From Phycisphaerales bacterium UBA3190 (GTDB lineage: Bacteria; Planctomycetota; Phycisphaerae; Phycisphaerales; UBA1924): 30,539 nucleotides of DNA. The translations under genes and the position numbers were made by a program. The notes beneath the pieces were generated by a model, which saw only the letters and a list, made by a program, of their open reading frames with translations, made no database searches and had not been told where the DNA came from. Below, piece by piece: positions 1-8,105 of the stretch (the stretch's first letter is position 1; the number at the start of each line of letters is the position of its first letter). Where the stretch lies: contig DEXG01000013.1 of NCBI GenBank assembly GCA_002364005.1, positions 2,776-33,314 on the forward strand. The letters are read 5' to 3'.

Positions 1-912
1 CGCGGGCTGGTGCGGTTCATCACCTCGTGGGGCCCGAGCGTCCGACAAACCCGCGAAGCAATCAAACGACTGAAAACGGCGCACAACCGCGTCACCCTCG
101 TGGCAATGGGGGGCTTCGTCGCCGCACCCGCCGCCCGCGCCGCCCACTGCGAGAAGATCCCCGTCGTGCTGGTGAACCTCGACGCCGTGCCGGGCAAGGC
201 AAACGAACTCATCGCCCGCAAGGCCCACACCATCTACACCGCCTGCGATATCCAGGGCCACACCGACTGGCAACGCGTCCCGCCAATCGTGCGTGCGTCG
301 ACCATGCAGCCCATCGACCAAGCCCAGGCCCGAGCCCGGTTCGATCTCGACCCCAGGACCCCGACCCTGCTCATCACCGGCGGCTCCACCGGGGCTCAAT
401 CCCTCAACCGCTTCATGCAACGCTTCACCGCCGCCCACCCCGACGCGTTGAACAACTGGCAGGTCATCCACCAGACCGGCAAGCAGATCAGCGGCACCGA
501 ACTCAACGAACTCCGCGCCGCCTACGCCCAAGCGGGCATCACCGCGTGGGTCCAGCCCTACATCGACGACATGGGGGCCGCCTACGCTGCCGCCGATCTG
601 GGCATCGGACGATGCGGGGCCGGGACGGTCGCCGAGTGCTGGGGAGCCCACCTCCCATCCATCTTCTTTCCCTATCCCTATCACAAAGACCAGCACCAAC
701 TCCACAACACCAAACCCCTGCTGGCCATTGACGGCGCCATCGCTTGCACCGACCATGTCGAGCCCGAGACGAACATGCGTGAGCACGCCCAGACCCTGAT
801 CGAGCTGCTCACCGGGCCGGATCGCCTCGCCAAGATGCGTGGGGCGCTCGAAGCGCTCGGCCAGCCCGATGGAGCCGTCCGGATCGCCCGCGCACTCGTC
901 GATAGGCCCTGA
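1..912 (+). CDS. murG: MurG, UDP-GlcNAc:lipid I GlcNAc transferase (5' truncated by window)
   Basis: Membrane-associated glycosyltransferase that adds GlcNAc to lipid I to make lipid II for peptidoglycan. The frame is open from base 1, so the true start lies outside; the first possible start inside is GTG at 10. Visible family motifs: a glycine-rich GGSTGAQSLN loop opening the C-terminal Rossmann half, then HQTGK, then GRCGAGTVAECW followed by PSIFFPYPYHKDQHQ, which matches the UDP-GlcNAc-binding SR(S/A)GA-TV-E and P-HKD-Q region of MurG. Usual length is about 360 residues, so perhaps 60 N-terminal residues are missing. No other division/cell-wall gene follows it, unlike the usual dcw cluster; what lies upstream cannot be seen. 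Confidence 0.9.
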   Translation, partial: RGLVRFITSWGPSVRQTREAIKRLKTAHNRVTLVAMGGFVAAPAARAAHCEKIPVVLVNLDAVPGKANELIARKAHTIYTACDIQGHTDWQRVPPIVRASTMQPIDQAQARARFDLDPRTPTLLITGGSTGAQSLNRFMQRFTAAHPDALNNWQVIHQTGKQISGTELNELRAAYAQAGITAWVQPYIDDMGAAYAAADLGIGRCGAGTVAECWGAHLPSIFFPYPYHKDQHQLHNTKPLLAIDGAIACTDHVEPETNMREHAQTLIELLTGPDRLAKMRGALEALGQPDGAVRIARALVDRP

Positions 913-936
913 TGTTTTCGGACCTGACCGGAAACA
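913..936 (+). other. Stem-loop immediately after murG
   Basis: Arms TGTTTTCGG (913-921) and CCGGAAACA (928-936) pair over 9 positions with one G-T wobble and a 6-nt loop. It starts at the base after the murG stop. There is no T-tract behind it, so it is more likely an mRNA 3'-end protecting hairpin than a full intrinsic terminator. Confidence 0.35.
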
Positions 937-1008
937 CAGAGATTCAATGCCCAACAAGGTGTGAAGCCGGGTGTTTTTCGCCCAAGGCGCGATACACTCG
1001 TGGGAGAG

Positions 1009-1605
1009 ATGGCCACCACACAACCCCCCAAACACGACCCGCTCATCGGCGCTCAGATCTGCGTGGTCTGGCACCCCAGCGATCGCGACTCTTCGCCTGA
1101 TCTGCAGCGGGCCCTTGTGAACAAGGGCATGTCACTGATCGACGCGGACGACGCCCATACCGCATTCGCGGCCGTCAGCACCGCCTCCAGGGACGCCAAA
1201 CGCACCATCCTCGTCCTCGATACCCGTGAAACACTCCACGATGTCGACCGGGTGTTGGGCGCATTGGAGCGATTCGCCCCCCAGGTCCTCTGCTGGGCCC
1301 ATACCCCGGGTGCGAACCCACCGCTGGTCCCGCTCGTACAACCCTCACCGGGGAAACAGGCCGGGAACAACACCGAAGACAAAAGAGAGAATCCCCCATC
1401 AATCGGCTCGGATCGTCCCCAAGCCCCCCTGCGTCTGGTCGGGCAATCGGCGCCTGAGCGATCCGAAGAACCCGGAGCAGCACCCGTGTCCGTGAAGCAA
1501 TCACAAGCCGCTCCAAGGACCCAGACGCTGAGCGCCCGCGATGTGCTCGACGCCGACGAACTCGACGCCCTGCTCGCTGGCGAGATGACCGACCGCTCGA
1601 ACTGA
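1009..1605 (+). CDS. Unknown protein with receiver-like N-terminal domain
   Basis: I do not recognise a named family. The 198-residue product starts at ATG 1009, chosen because GGGAG lies just upstream and a -10-like TACACT sits at 993-998; a longer reading from GTG 961 lacks support. Residues ~10-100 have the alternating strand/helix look of a Rossmann or pseudo-receiver domain (ICVVWHPSD, TILVLDTRE, VLCWAHT), but no complete phospho-acceptor constellation is evident. The middle (~105-170) is Pro/Gln/Lys-rich and probably disordered. A short conserved-looking helix ends the protein (LSARDVLDADELDALLAGE). It is 36 nt upstream of a GGDEF protein whose N-terminus has a similar look, so a role in the same signalling pathway is a reasonable inference. 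Confidence 0.6.
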   Translation: MATTQPPKHDPLIGAQICVVWHPSDRDSSPDLQRALVNKGMSLIDADDAHTAFAAVSTASRDAKRTILVLDTRETLHDVDRVLGALERFAPQVLCWAHTPGANPPLVPLVQPSPGKQAGNNTEDKRENPPSIGSDRPQAPLRLVGQSAPERSEEPGAAPVSVKQSQAAPRTQTLSARDVLDADELDALLAGEMTDRSN

Positions 1606-1641
1606 ACCGTTCACCCGATCTGGCCGTACGAATCCCAAGAC

Positions 1642-3213
1642 ATGAACACCACCAGCACATCACGACCCAGCCCCGACGCCCACGAACCATGGCGGGTGAT
1701 TCTGGTTGGACGCACCGGGCTCGATCAGTCGCTCCGACGCGATGCACAGATCGAGCTGATCCGCTGCCGCGAAACCATCGAGGCCATCGGCGAGCTGGGC
1801 GACCCCATCGACCACGAATCACCATCACAGCCCGTCGTCATCGTCAGCCCCGACGCCATCGGCGAAGAGACGCGTGAACGCAAGCAGTTCGTCAACGCCC
1901 TGCGCCTGATCAACCCCAGCGTGCGTGTCCTCATCGTGAACGAAGACGACAACGCCTTCGACGCCAGCATTCAACGCGACCAGCCGCTGGACGATCTGGT
2001 CGACACCATCGCCCGTTGTATCGACGAGCAGGAACCCGAGCCCGTCTCGCTGCGGTTCATTGACCTCTCCGATCTCGACGAAACGACAACCGACCAAACC
2101 TCCGTCCAGACCGACGAAGCGGCGGACCAAGAAACCGACGAAGAGGCAACCGACGAAGAGTCAACCGAAGACAGGCCCGCAGCCGAGCCCGAAACGCCGG
2201 CCAAGCCCGAGGTCACCGTGGTCGTCGACAACGAGACCTTCGAGCACCGGGCCCAGCGACCATTCGAAGAGGAGGACGAACTGCACAAGCAGATCGTCAT
2301 GGGAATCACACCCGATCAACCCTTGCCCCACACCACCCCGCACACGCACGCCACGCCCGTAGTGCTCGATGATGAACCCCTCGTGCGCGCCATGCTCCAG
2401 GGCAAGTCCATGCTCGAGCCCGCCATCGCGCAGATCAACACCCGCCTTGGCCGCAGCGACATCGATCTCATCCAGAGCGACGCAGCGGGCGCCGCTCAGG
2501 GGGTCCCGGTGGTCGTCGCCGACAAAACCGTCGGCGTGCTCTCCTGCAACGATGCCTCATGGCTCAATGGCGTCGGCCGATCGCTGCTGTCCACCCACGC
2601 GGGCTGGCTGGCCTCATGGATCAAGCTCGAAGCCCAGCAGAGCGAACTCCGCCGCTGTGCATTCACCGATTCGCTGACCGGCGCATGGAACCGACGCTAC
2701 TTCGAACGCTTCCTCGCCGCCGCGATCGACCAGTCACGCCTGGCGCGACGACCCCTGACCGTGATGATCTTCGACATCGACTCGTTCAAGCACTACAACG
2801 ATACCTACGGCCACGCCGCGGGCGATGAGATCCTCGCCGAGACCGTCAAGCTGCTCAAATCCGTCATCCGACCCTCCGACCGGGTCTGCCGCGTCGGTGG
2901 CGACGAGTTCGCCGTGATTTTCTACGAGCCCCAGGGCCCACGCGATCCCAGCAGCAAGCCGCTCGAATCGATCTACCAGATCGCCAAGCGGTTCCAGAAG
3001 CAGGTCTGCCAGCACCGCTTCCCGAAGCTCGGTGCAGAAGCAATGGGCACGCTCACGATCTCCGGCGGGCTGGCCAGCTACCCATGGGACGGGCACGATG
3101 CCGCCTCGCTGCTGGAATCTGCCGACCAGTGTGCCATGGAATCCAAGCGTCAGGGCAAGAACGCGATCAGTCTCGGCCCCGGCGCCGAATCGGTCTGCCA
3201 TACCGAGCACTGA
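1642..3213 (+). CDS. Diguanylate cyclase with GGDEF domain
   Basis: Likely makes cyclic di-GMP from two GTP. The 523-residue protein has a receiver-like N-terminal segment (~14-130), an acidic Glu/Asp/Thr-rich linker (~140-215), a GAF-like segment (~235-335), and a C-terminal GGDEF domain (~345-510) opening with DSLTGAWNRRYF. The active-site GGDEF is intact at residues 419-423, and an RxxD inhibitory site (RPSD, 410-413) lies at the spacing seen in PleD, so product inhibition is expected. Substrate and metal residues around DIDSFKHYNDTYGH are present. No transmembrane segment is apparent, so it is probably cytosolic. The N-terminal receiver-like domain lacks an obvious Asp pocket, so control by classical phosphorylation is doubtful. 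It follows the unknown 1009-1605 gene by 36 nt and probably shares its transcript. Confidence 0.88.
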   Translation: MNTTSTSRPSPDAHEPWRVILVGRTGLDQSLRRDAQIELIRCRETIEAIGELGDPIDHESPSQPVVIVSPDAIGEETRERKQFVNALRLINPSVRVLIVNEDDNAFDASIQRDQPLDDLVDTIARCIDEQEPEPVSLRFIDLSDLDETTTDQTSVQTDEAADQETDEEATDEESTEDRPAAEPETPAKPEVTVVVDNETFEHRAQRPFEEEDELHKQIVMGITPDQPLPHTTPHTHATPVVLDDEPLVRAMLQGKSMLEPAIAQINTRLGRSDIDLIQSDAAGAAQGVPVVVADKTVGVLSCNDASWLNGVGRSLLSTHAGWLASWIKLEAQQSELRRCAFTDSLTGAWNRRYFERFLAAAIDQSRLARRPLTVMIFDIDSFKHYNDTYGHAAGDEILAETVKLLKSVIRPSDRVCRVGGDEFAVIFYEPQGPRDPSSKPLESIYQIAKRFQKQVCQHRFPKLGAEAMGTLTISGGLASYPWDGHDAASLLESADQCAMESKRQGKNAISLGPGAESVCHTEH

Positions 3214-3240
3214 TCTCCGAGCCCGGGCATATCCTCAACC

Positions 3241-4155
3241 ATGGCGACCACCCCAACACCCACAAAGCCCGGGATCGATGTGCTTGCGATCGACCTCGAC
3301 GGGACGCTGCTCGACCCGTCGCACAGGGTCTCACAACGCAATATCGAAGCGGTCCAACGCGCACGCGACGCGGGCATCACCGTGCTCGTCTGCACCGGAC
3401 GCGGGCTGGGCGAATCGATCAACGCGATCCAAGCGATCGACCAGCGCGACCCGGTCATGGTCGCCGGCGGCTCGATCATCGCCGACCCAACCACGGGCAA
3501 GACTTTGCACCGATTCACCCTGAGCCACGAGGTCGTCACCGCCGCGACCGACCTGTTCCACGATGTGGGCTGCCCGGCGCTGGTGATGAAGGACCCGAGC
3601 GACATCCAATACGACTACCTCGTGCTCGACTCGGACGATGCGCACCCCATCCACCCCATCACCAAGTGGTGGTTCGACGACCACAAGCTGCGTGTCAACT
3701 ACGCACCCCACGCCCATGGCGACAAGCACCCCGAGCACAGCGTCCGCGTGGGTATGTGCGCCGAGAGCGAGATCAGCAACCCCGTCTCCAAGCAGATCAT
3801 CGACCTGCTGGGCGATCAGGTCTGGCTCTACGACTTCCCATGCGTGATGCCCGATGCCCATGATGGGAAGATCGTCCACATCCTCGAACTCTTCGCCCAC
3901 CGCATCAACAAATGGGCCGCCATCAGCTGGTACCTCAAGAAGCACGACATCGACCCCCAGCGCGTCGGCGCGATCGGCGATCAGGTGAACGATGTCCCCA
4001 TGATGGAGCAGGCGGGCGTGGGCATCGCCATGGGCAACGCCGTCGAACAGGTGCGAGCCCACGCCAGGTACAACACCGCGAGCAACACCGAAGACGGCGT
4101 CGCGATCGCCATCGACGCGATCCTCAACAACACCCTGCACACACTGGAGCGCTGA
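3241..4155 (+). CDS. Cof-type HAD-superfamily phosphatase
   Basis: A 304-residue haloacid dehalogenase-type hydrolase of the Cof/YbiV/SupH subgroup, cytosolic, expected to remove phosphate from small sugar or nucleotide phosphates; the substrate cannot be read from sequence. Motif I is DLDGT (nucleophile Asp18, Asp20), motif II lies at VCTGRG, and motif IV is GDQVND at 246-251, followed by the family's typical MMEQAGVGIAMGNA. The large mid-protein cap of Cof enzymes (~85-200) is present. It begins 27 nt after the GGDEF gene. A TATCCT hexamer (3230-3235) only 5 nt before the ATG and the absence of a Shine-Dalgarno suggest a leaderless transcript. rsmA starts 2 nt after its stop, so the two are probably co-transcribed. 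Confidence 0.88.
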   Translation: MATTPTPTKPGIDVLAIDLDGTLLDPSHRVSQRNIEAVQRARDAGITVLVCTGRGLGESINAIQAIDQRDPVMVAGGSIIADPTTGKTLHRFTLSHEVVTAATDLFHDVGCPALVMKDPSDIQYDYLVLDSDDAHPIHPITKWWFDDHKLRVNYAPHAHGDKHPEHSVRVGMCAESEISNPVSKQIIDLLGDQVWLYDFPCVMPDAHDGKIVHILELFAHRINKWAAISWYLKKHDIDPQRVGAIGDQVNDVPMMEQAGVGIAMGNAVEQVRAHARYNTASNTEDGVAIAIDAILNNTLHTLER

Positions 4156-4157
4156 GC

Positions 4158-5003
4158 ATGCAGACACTCAGCGAGATACGCGAGCTGCTCGAACGAGCCG
4201 GGCACCCGCCCAAGAAGGCCTTGGGGCAGAACTTCCTGACCGATCACAACATGATCCGCAAGCTCGTGGACGATGCGGAGATCCAATCGGGCGATCGCGT
4301 GCTGGAGGTCGGGCCCGGCACCGGCGCACTGAGCGTTGAGCTGCTGGATCGGGGCGTGCACCTCGTCGCCTGCGAACTCGACAACGCCCTGGCCCAGCTG
4401 CTCCGCGAGACCCTGGGCGAGCAGCACCCCGACCGCTTCACCCTCATCGAGGGCGACTGCCTCGCCGGCAAACGCGCCCTGAACCCAGAGATCATCGAAG
4501 CCATGGGGACCGAGCCCTTCAAGCTCGTCGCCAACTTGCCCTACAGCGCCGCCACGCCCCTCATGCTCGCACTGATGACCCAGCACCCGAACTGCACCGG
4601 GCTCTTCGTCACCATCCAGCACGAGGTCGTCCAGCGCTTCAACGCACACAGCTCCACCAAGGCCTTCGGCACCATCAGCGTCATCGCCCAGCAGCTCGGA
4701 TCGGTCGGGACCATCGCCAAGCTCCCCCCCGGGTGCTTCTGGCCCCAGCCCGGGGTCGCCAGCGCCATGATGCGTTGGACCCGCAACCCCGATCGCCCCG
4801 CCGACCCGCAGTGGTGGACCGCCTTTGCCGAGATCACCCAGCAGTTGTTCCAGTCCAGAAGAAAGCAGCTCGCTGGGGTCGTCAACAAGCTTGCCAAGCA
4901 ACCAATCGATTGGCCCGAAGGGGTGAAACCCACCGATCGCATCGATGCGCTGCCTCCTGATCGAGTTGAGGCGCTCTGCCGGGCGATCGATGCGGTACAC
5001 TAA
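4158..5003 (+). CDS. rsmA: 16S rRNA dimethyladenosine transferase RsmA/KsgA
   Basis: Dimethylates the two adjacent adenines (A1518/A1519 in E. coli numbering) near the 3' end of 16S rRNA using S-adenosylmethionine, a late step of small-subunit assembly. The 281-residue product has the family opening KKALGQNFLTD (20-29), SAM-binding motif I LEVGPGTGALS (from 49), and catalytic motif IV NLPY at 126-129. The C-terminal helical domain includes FQSRRKQL, the usual FxxRRKxL signature. Start ATG 4158 lies two bases after the preceding HAD stop; an upstream extension in this frame is only antisense/alternative-frame shadow of the HAD gene. Length is normal for the family. Confidence 0.95.
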   Translation: MQTLSEIRELLERAGHPPKKALGQNFLTDHNMIRKLVDDAEIQSGDRVLEVGPGTGALSVELLDRGVHLVACELDNALAQLLRETLGEQHPDRFTLIEGDCLAGKRALNPEIIEAMGTEPFKLVANLPYSAATPLMLALMTQHPNCTGLFVTIQHEVVQRFNAHSSTKAFGTISVIAQQLGSVGTIAKLPPGCFWPQPGVASAMMRWTRNPDRPADPQWWTAFAEITQQLFQSRRKQLAGVVNKLAKQPIDWPEGVKPTDRIDALPPDRVEALCRAIDAVH

Positions 5004-5045
5004 GAACGGATCCTGGTATCAGCCCGAGAAGGAACTGAGGAGACG

Positions 5046-6053
5046 ATGCCTGAGCTTGACGGACAATCGCTGGCAAGCACGCTCGAGCCGATCCTGCATC
5101 ACGCATGCCGAGGACATCTTGGCCCCGTCTCTTGGTTCAAGGCCGACTGGCAGCACGGCGGCGCCGGCACCGGGTACGCGACCTGGCGGCTCAAAACAAG
5201 CACCGGCAAGACCCGCGAGATCCCCTGCGTCGTCAAAATGCCCATCGGCTACACCGAATACTTCTGGACCAAGCGTCTGGGACTCATCCGCCCGGACGAG
5301 TGGGACAGCCCAGATTCCATGTCCCTTCCAACGCCACGCGTACTCGCCGCCGGCTTTGAGCTGGGTGGCTACGACTTGGCTTGGATCGTCATGGAACGGT
5401 TTTCAAACCCGCCCATCGCCATGGAGCGCACCGATTCGGCCCTCTGGGCGATGTTCGAGACAGCCGCCGAGTTCCACGCCGCCGCCATCCTCGAACGCGC
5501 CATCGAGCCCGAACGAAGCCCACGGGCACCGAACTGGGCTCGGCTCATCGAAGACGGACGGGAAGCGGTCTGCAACAACGCCATTCCTGATGCCCAGCAA
5601 TGGGATGAATGGCTCGCCAAGACCCAACGCTACCTCGACGATCTCACCGCCATGTGGCAGCGACGCCCCATCGATACCTGGTGCCACCACGATCTGCACC
5701 CGCACAACGCGATGCGACGCCAGATCGATGACCCAAATCTGCATGGGCACTGCACCCTCATCGACCTGGCGCTCATCGCTCCGGGCTGCTGGATCGAGGA
5801 TGCGCTCTACATGGAACGCCTCTTCTGGGGACGCGAAGACCAGCTCTGCGGCATCGACCCGCTGGGCACCCTGACGAGCACCAGAAGGGCCATCGGGCTC
5901 CCGGCAAATGACGACGAGATCGCCCTGGCGGATGTCCGAAGGGTGCTCATGGCCGCCTCAGCACCGGCCTTTTTGCGAACAGAAGGCGACCCTGTCTACC
6001 TAAAAGCTGCACGAACCACGCTTGAGCGACTTCTACCCGCGTTTTTCGGGTAA
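5046..6053 (+). CDS. Aminoglycoside phosphotransferase / choline kinase-like protein
   Basis: A 335-residue small-molecule kinase of the APH/ChoK fold. The Brenner catalytic loop HxDxxxxN is present as HHDLHPHN (residues 214-221, catalytic Asp216, Asn221), and LIDLAL about 24 residues later occupies the position of the metal-binding DxD/DFG strand. The N-terminal lobe has a candidate nucleotide-binding strand (VVKMPIGY). The later SGCWIEDALYM-like region resembles the family's P-x-x-D-L-A helix. The substrate is unknown; these proteins include sugar, amine and antibiotic kinases, and there is no resistance context here. The start is supported by GAGGAG 4 nt upstream of the ATG. The C-terminal coding end overlaps a promoter-like TAAGAT for the next gene. 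Confidence 0.75.
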   Translation: MPELDGQSLASTLEPILHHACRGHLGPVSWFKADWQHGGAGTGYATWRLKTSTGKTREIPCVVKMPIGYTEYFWTKRLGLIRPDEWDSPDSMSLPTPRVLAAGFELGGYDLAWIVMERFSNPPIAMERTDSALWAMFETAAEFHAAAILERAIEPERSPRAPNWARLIEDGREAVCNNAIPDAQQWDEWLAKTQRYLDDLTAMWQRRPIDTWCHHDLHPHNAMRRQIDDPNLHGHCTLIDLALIAPGCWIEDALYMERLFWGREDQLCGIDPLGTLTSTRRAIGLPANDDEIALADVRRVLMAASAPAFLRTEGDPVYLKAARTTLERLLPAFFG

Positions 6054-6055
6054 GA
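6050..6055 (+). promoter_or_regulatory. Candidate -10 element for the Hc1-like gene
   Basis: TAAGAT overlaps the stop codon of the upstream kinase gene and lies about 90 nt before the Hc1-like start. No good -35 match is seen at 17 nt (GACTTC only), so this is a weak call. Confidence 0.3.
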
Positions 6056-6147
6056 TAGCCCGACCACGCGGCGATGGATCGTCGCAGAACCAGCAGTGAT
6101 CGCCCGGGACACACACGCTCGGCGACTCGTAGAAAGGGAGTGCCCAT

Positions 6148-6318
6148 ATGGACCTACTCGATAAAATGATGCAGCTCACCGAATCCTGCCGCGAGGATTA
6201 CAACAAAGCCAAGGGTGGCAACAAGGCCGCGGGCACCCGCGTTCGCAAGGCCATGCAGGACATCAAGAATGTCGCTCAGGACATCCGCAAGGAAATGCTC
6301 GAGTCACGCACCGATTGA
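6148..6318 (+). CDS. Histone H1 (Hc1)-like small DNA-binding protein
   Basis: A 56-residue protein, MDLLDKMMQLTES... ending LESRTD, with 13 Lys/Arg. The segment GNKAAGTRVRKAMQDIKNVA (24-43) closely matches the N-terminal core of the chlamydial/planctomycete histone H1-like family Hc1 (PF07432), where GNKAA-RVR followed by a helix with KxARxxRKE is characteristic. Unlike chlamydial Hc1 it lacks the long Lys/Ala/Pro-rich C-terminal tail and so consists of the helical domain alone. Expected role: nucleoid binding or compaction. The start is well supported by GGGAG (6136-6140) seven bases upstream. It is a single gene between the kinase and dehydratase genes, with a TAAGAT -10-like hexamer at 6050-6055. 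Confidence 0.8.
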   Translation: MDLLDKMMQLTESCREDYNKAKGGNKAAGTRVRKAMQDIKNVAQDIRKEMLESRTD

Positions 6319-6366
6319 GTTTTTCGCCTCTAACCCGTGTCTCGAACACCAGAGCGAGCATCATCC

Positions 6367-6900
6367 ATGTCCGCCACGCCAACAACATCGAAACCACAGG
6401 ATTCGTCTCGCTTCGACCGAGCGCTGCTGTTCGATCTCAACGGCATCGACCTGAGCGCGACCGTTGCCAATCGCGACGCCATGTTCGATATGATCCCGCA
6501 TCGCCAGGAAATGGCCCTGCTCGATCGCATCGTCTGGTCCAGCGATAGCGCGCTCACCGGCATCGGCGCCATGAAGATCAAGGGCGACGAGTTCTGGGTT
6601 CGCGGGCACTTCCCGGGAAAGCCCATGCTCCCCGGCGTCCTCATGGTCGAGGCAGGGGCGCAGCTCAGCTGCTACCTCTATAACTGCCAGCAGAAGAACC
6701 CGCAGTTGGCGGCCTTCCTCCGTATCGAGAACGCCGCGTTCCGACGCTCGGTCACAGTGGGCCAGGAACTCTTCCTGCTCTGCGATGTCGTCAAGGCGTC
6801 CGATCGTCGATTCATCTCTGATATCCAGGGCATCGTCGACGACCAGGTCTGCTTCGAAGCTCGGATCTCAGGCATGCGTATCGGCGAGTTCGAACGCTAA
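6367..6900 (+). CDS. FabZ/FabA-type beta-hydroxyacyl-ACP dehydratase
   Basis: A 177-residue single-hotdog protein that should dehydrate 3-hydroxyacyl-ACP in fatty-acid elongation, in the cytosol. The family signature is clear: MIPHRQEMALLDRIV (42-56), then GHFPGKPMLPGVLMVEAGAQ (80-99) carrying catalytic His81 and Glu95. The N-terminal ~38 residues are an extension relative to E. coli FabZ (151 residues). ATG 6367 is preferred over an upstream GTG at 6337 because the extra ten residues are not family-like. It stands apart from other fab genes; accBC are in this window but 12 kb away on the other strand. A strong terminator-like hairpin follows at 6952. A role in a specialised lipid or polyketide step rather than general FAS cannot be excluded. 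Confidence 0.85.
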   Translation: MSATPTTSKPQDSSRFDRALLFDLNGIDLSATVANRDAMFDMIPHRQEMALLDRIVWSSDSALTGIGAMKIKGDEFWVRGHFPGKPMLPGVLMVEAGAQLSCYLYNCQQKNPQLAAFLRIENAAFRRSVTVGQELFLLCDVVKASDRRFISDIQGIVDDQVCFEARISGMRIGEFER

Positions 6901-6906
6901 AGACGC

Positions 6907-8082
6907 GTGTTCAACCTCCAGCACGCCATCACGCACCTATGCGATTTCAAGCAAGACACGCCTCCCGATGAGTCGGGACGCGTGTCTTGTTTTTTCCCTC
7001 CACACCGCGGCGTCGTCGAGTTCCAATCGGCCGACCAGCGGGTGATCCTGCTCGCCGCCACCGGCAACATGCGCGAGTTCATCGCCCAGCGCCTCAACGA
7101 AACCGGTGAGCAACGCCCCAGCGCCGACCTGGCACCCATCACCGCCAAGGTCATTGCCCACCCGACGGGATCGGCGTTCGAGTCCGACCTGCTCGTCCTC
7201 GAACGCAGCCGCGATGCCGACCCCGATCTCTACACCAAGATCACCCACCAGAACCGACGCGCCCTGCTCGTGATGAACCCAGACACCGGCACCTGGCGCA
7301 CCGCCGAGACCACGGCTCTGGACCACCAGCCCAACGAACGCGTCATCGGCCCCTGTCTGACCAGCAAATCCGCACAGCAGCTCGGCGAGGCCCTCGACGA
7401 CCTCGACGAACTCTGCCGATTCCCCAAGCAGCTCGCCCTGGCCCCAAAGGGCACCCCGTGCGCGTACAAGGAAATGGGCCGATGCCCAGCCGCATGTGAC
7501 GGCTCAGAGCCCATGCACGCCTACCACCAGCGCTTCGCCAAGGCCCTCAACGCCGCCAGTCTCGGGCTCGACACCTGGCAAGCAAGCATCAAGGCCGACA
7601 TGCAGCGGGCCAGCAGCGCCCACGACTTCGAAGCCGCCGCCGGGCTCAAGCGCCGCCTCGATCGCGTCAACGCCCTGCCCCGAGATACCCTCGCCTGCGC
7701 CGCCTCGCTCCACGACTTCTTCTGCGTCATCGTTACGCCCGCCCTCCGTCCCGGTTGGGCCCAGTGCTGGGTCTTGAACGCCCAGGGATGCCAGCCGATC
7801 TGCTCGATCGAGCTGCTCGACAACGACTTGCTCGAATCCCTCCCGGCCCTGCTCAGCGCGTACCGCTCTCCGATGGGCTTTGATCAACCCCAGCTCGATC
7901 GCTTCTCGCTGATCGCCCGCCACTGGCTGACCAAACCCAGCAAGCAGCGCAAACGCCGCGTGACGATCCTCGACACACGCAACACGGGTTGGGCCAAAGG
8001 GCTCCGGCGCGCGATCGAGGACGCCCAGAGCGCCTCCGACCCGGGCCACGACGATGAAGAACACACGCTCCTGCCCGTGTGA
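6907..8082 (+). CDS. UvrC-related protein lacking the RNase H-like nuclease domain
   Basis: A 391-residue protein (from GTG 6907) related to the N-terminal half of excinuclease subunit UvrC. Residues ~34-110 align by eye with the GIY-YIG nuclease: GVVEF for the first strand, VILLAATGNMREFI for the YVGKAKNLRKRV stretch, and LLVLE with Glu99 at the conserved metal-binding Glu. The usual Tyr pair and Gly are changed, so nuclease activity is doubtful. GRCPAACDG (191-199) matches UvrC's Cys-containing G-C-A-PC motif, and 228-256 is a UVR (UvrB-binding) motif with DFEAAAGLKRRLD. The C-terminal RNase H-like and HhH domains of UvrC (~600 residues) are absent. Role likely in, or regulating, nucleotide excision repair. 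Another possible start is GTG 6982, inside the terminator-like hairpin. Confidence 0.7.
   Translation: MFNLQHAITHLCDFKQDTPPDESGRVSCFFPPHRGVVEFQSADQRVILLAATGNMREFIAQRLNETGEQRPSADLAPITAKVIAHPTGSAFESDLLVLERSRDADPDLYTKITHQNRRALLVMNPDTGTWRTAETTALDHQPNERVIGPCLTSKSAQQLGEALDDLDELCRFPKQLALAPKGTPCAYKEMGRCPAACDGSEPMHAYHQRFAKALNAASLGLDTWQASIKADMQRASSAHDFEAAAGLKRRLDRVNALPRDTLACAASLHDFFCVIVTPALRPGWAQCWVLNAQGCQPICSIELLDNDLLESLPALLSAYRSPMGFDQPQLDRFSLIARHWLTKPSKQRKRRVTILDTRNTGWAKGLRRAIEDAQSASDPGHDDEEHTLLPV
6952..6995 (+). terminator. Strong intrinsic terminator-like hairpin, overlapping 5' end of next gene
   Basis: Arms CAAGACACGC (6952-6961) and GCGTGTCTTG (6980-6989) pair perfectly; after one C-C mismatch, TCCCGA (6963-6968) and TCGGGA (6973-6978) extend the stem to 16 pairs with a TGAG loop. 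Six T residues follow (6990-6995). It begins 52 nt after the dehydratase stop but lies inside the open frame of the UvrC-like gene if that starts at GTG 6907. The upstream GCGTGT (6905-6910) could pair with ACACGC (6956-6961) and compete with the hairpin. Confidence 0.7.
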
Positions 8083-8105
8083 ACCGAGCGCGATACCATG
8101 CATGC

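Noticed and set aside
912..1100. 62-codon frame just after murG
   Set aside because: ATG 912 reads through a hairpin and conflicts with the better supported gene at 1009; composition is not protein-like.
3331..5000. Long minus-strand open frames opposite the HAD and rsmA genes
   Set aside because: They mirror strongly coding + strand genes with clear motifs; at this GC content long antisense frames are expected and the translations look like Gly/Val/Asp-rich shadows.
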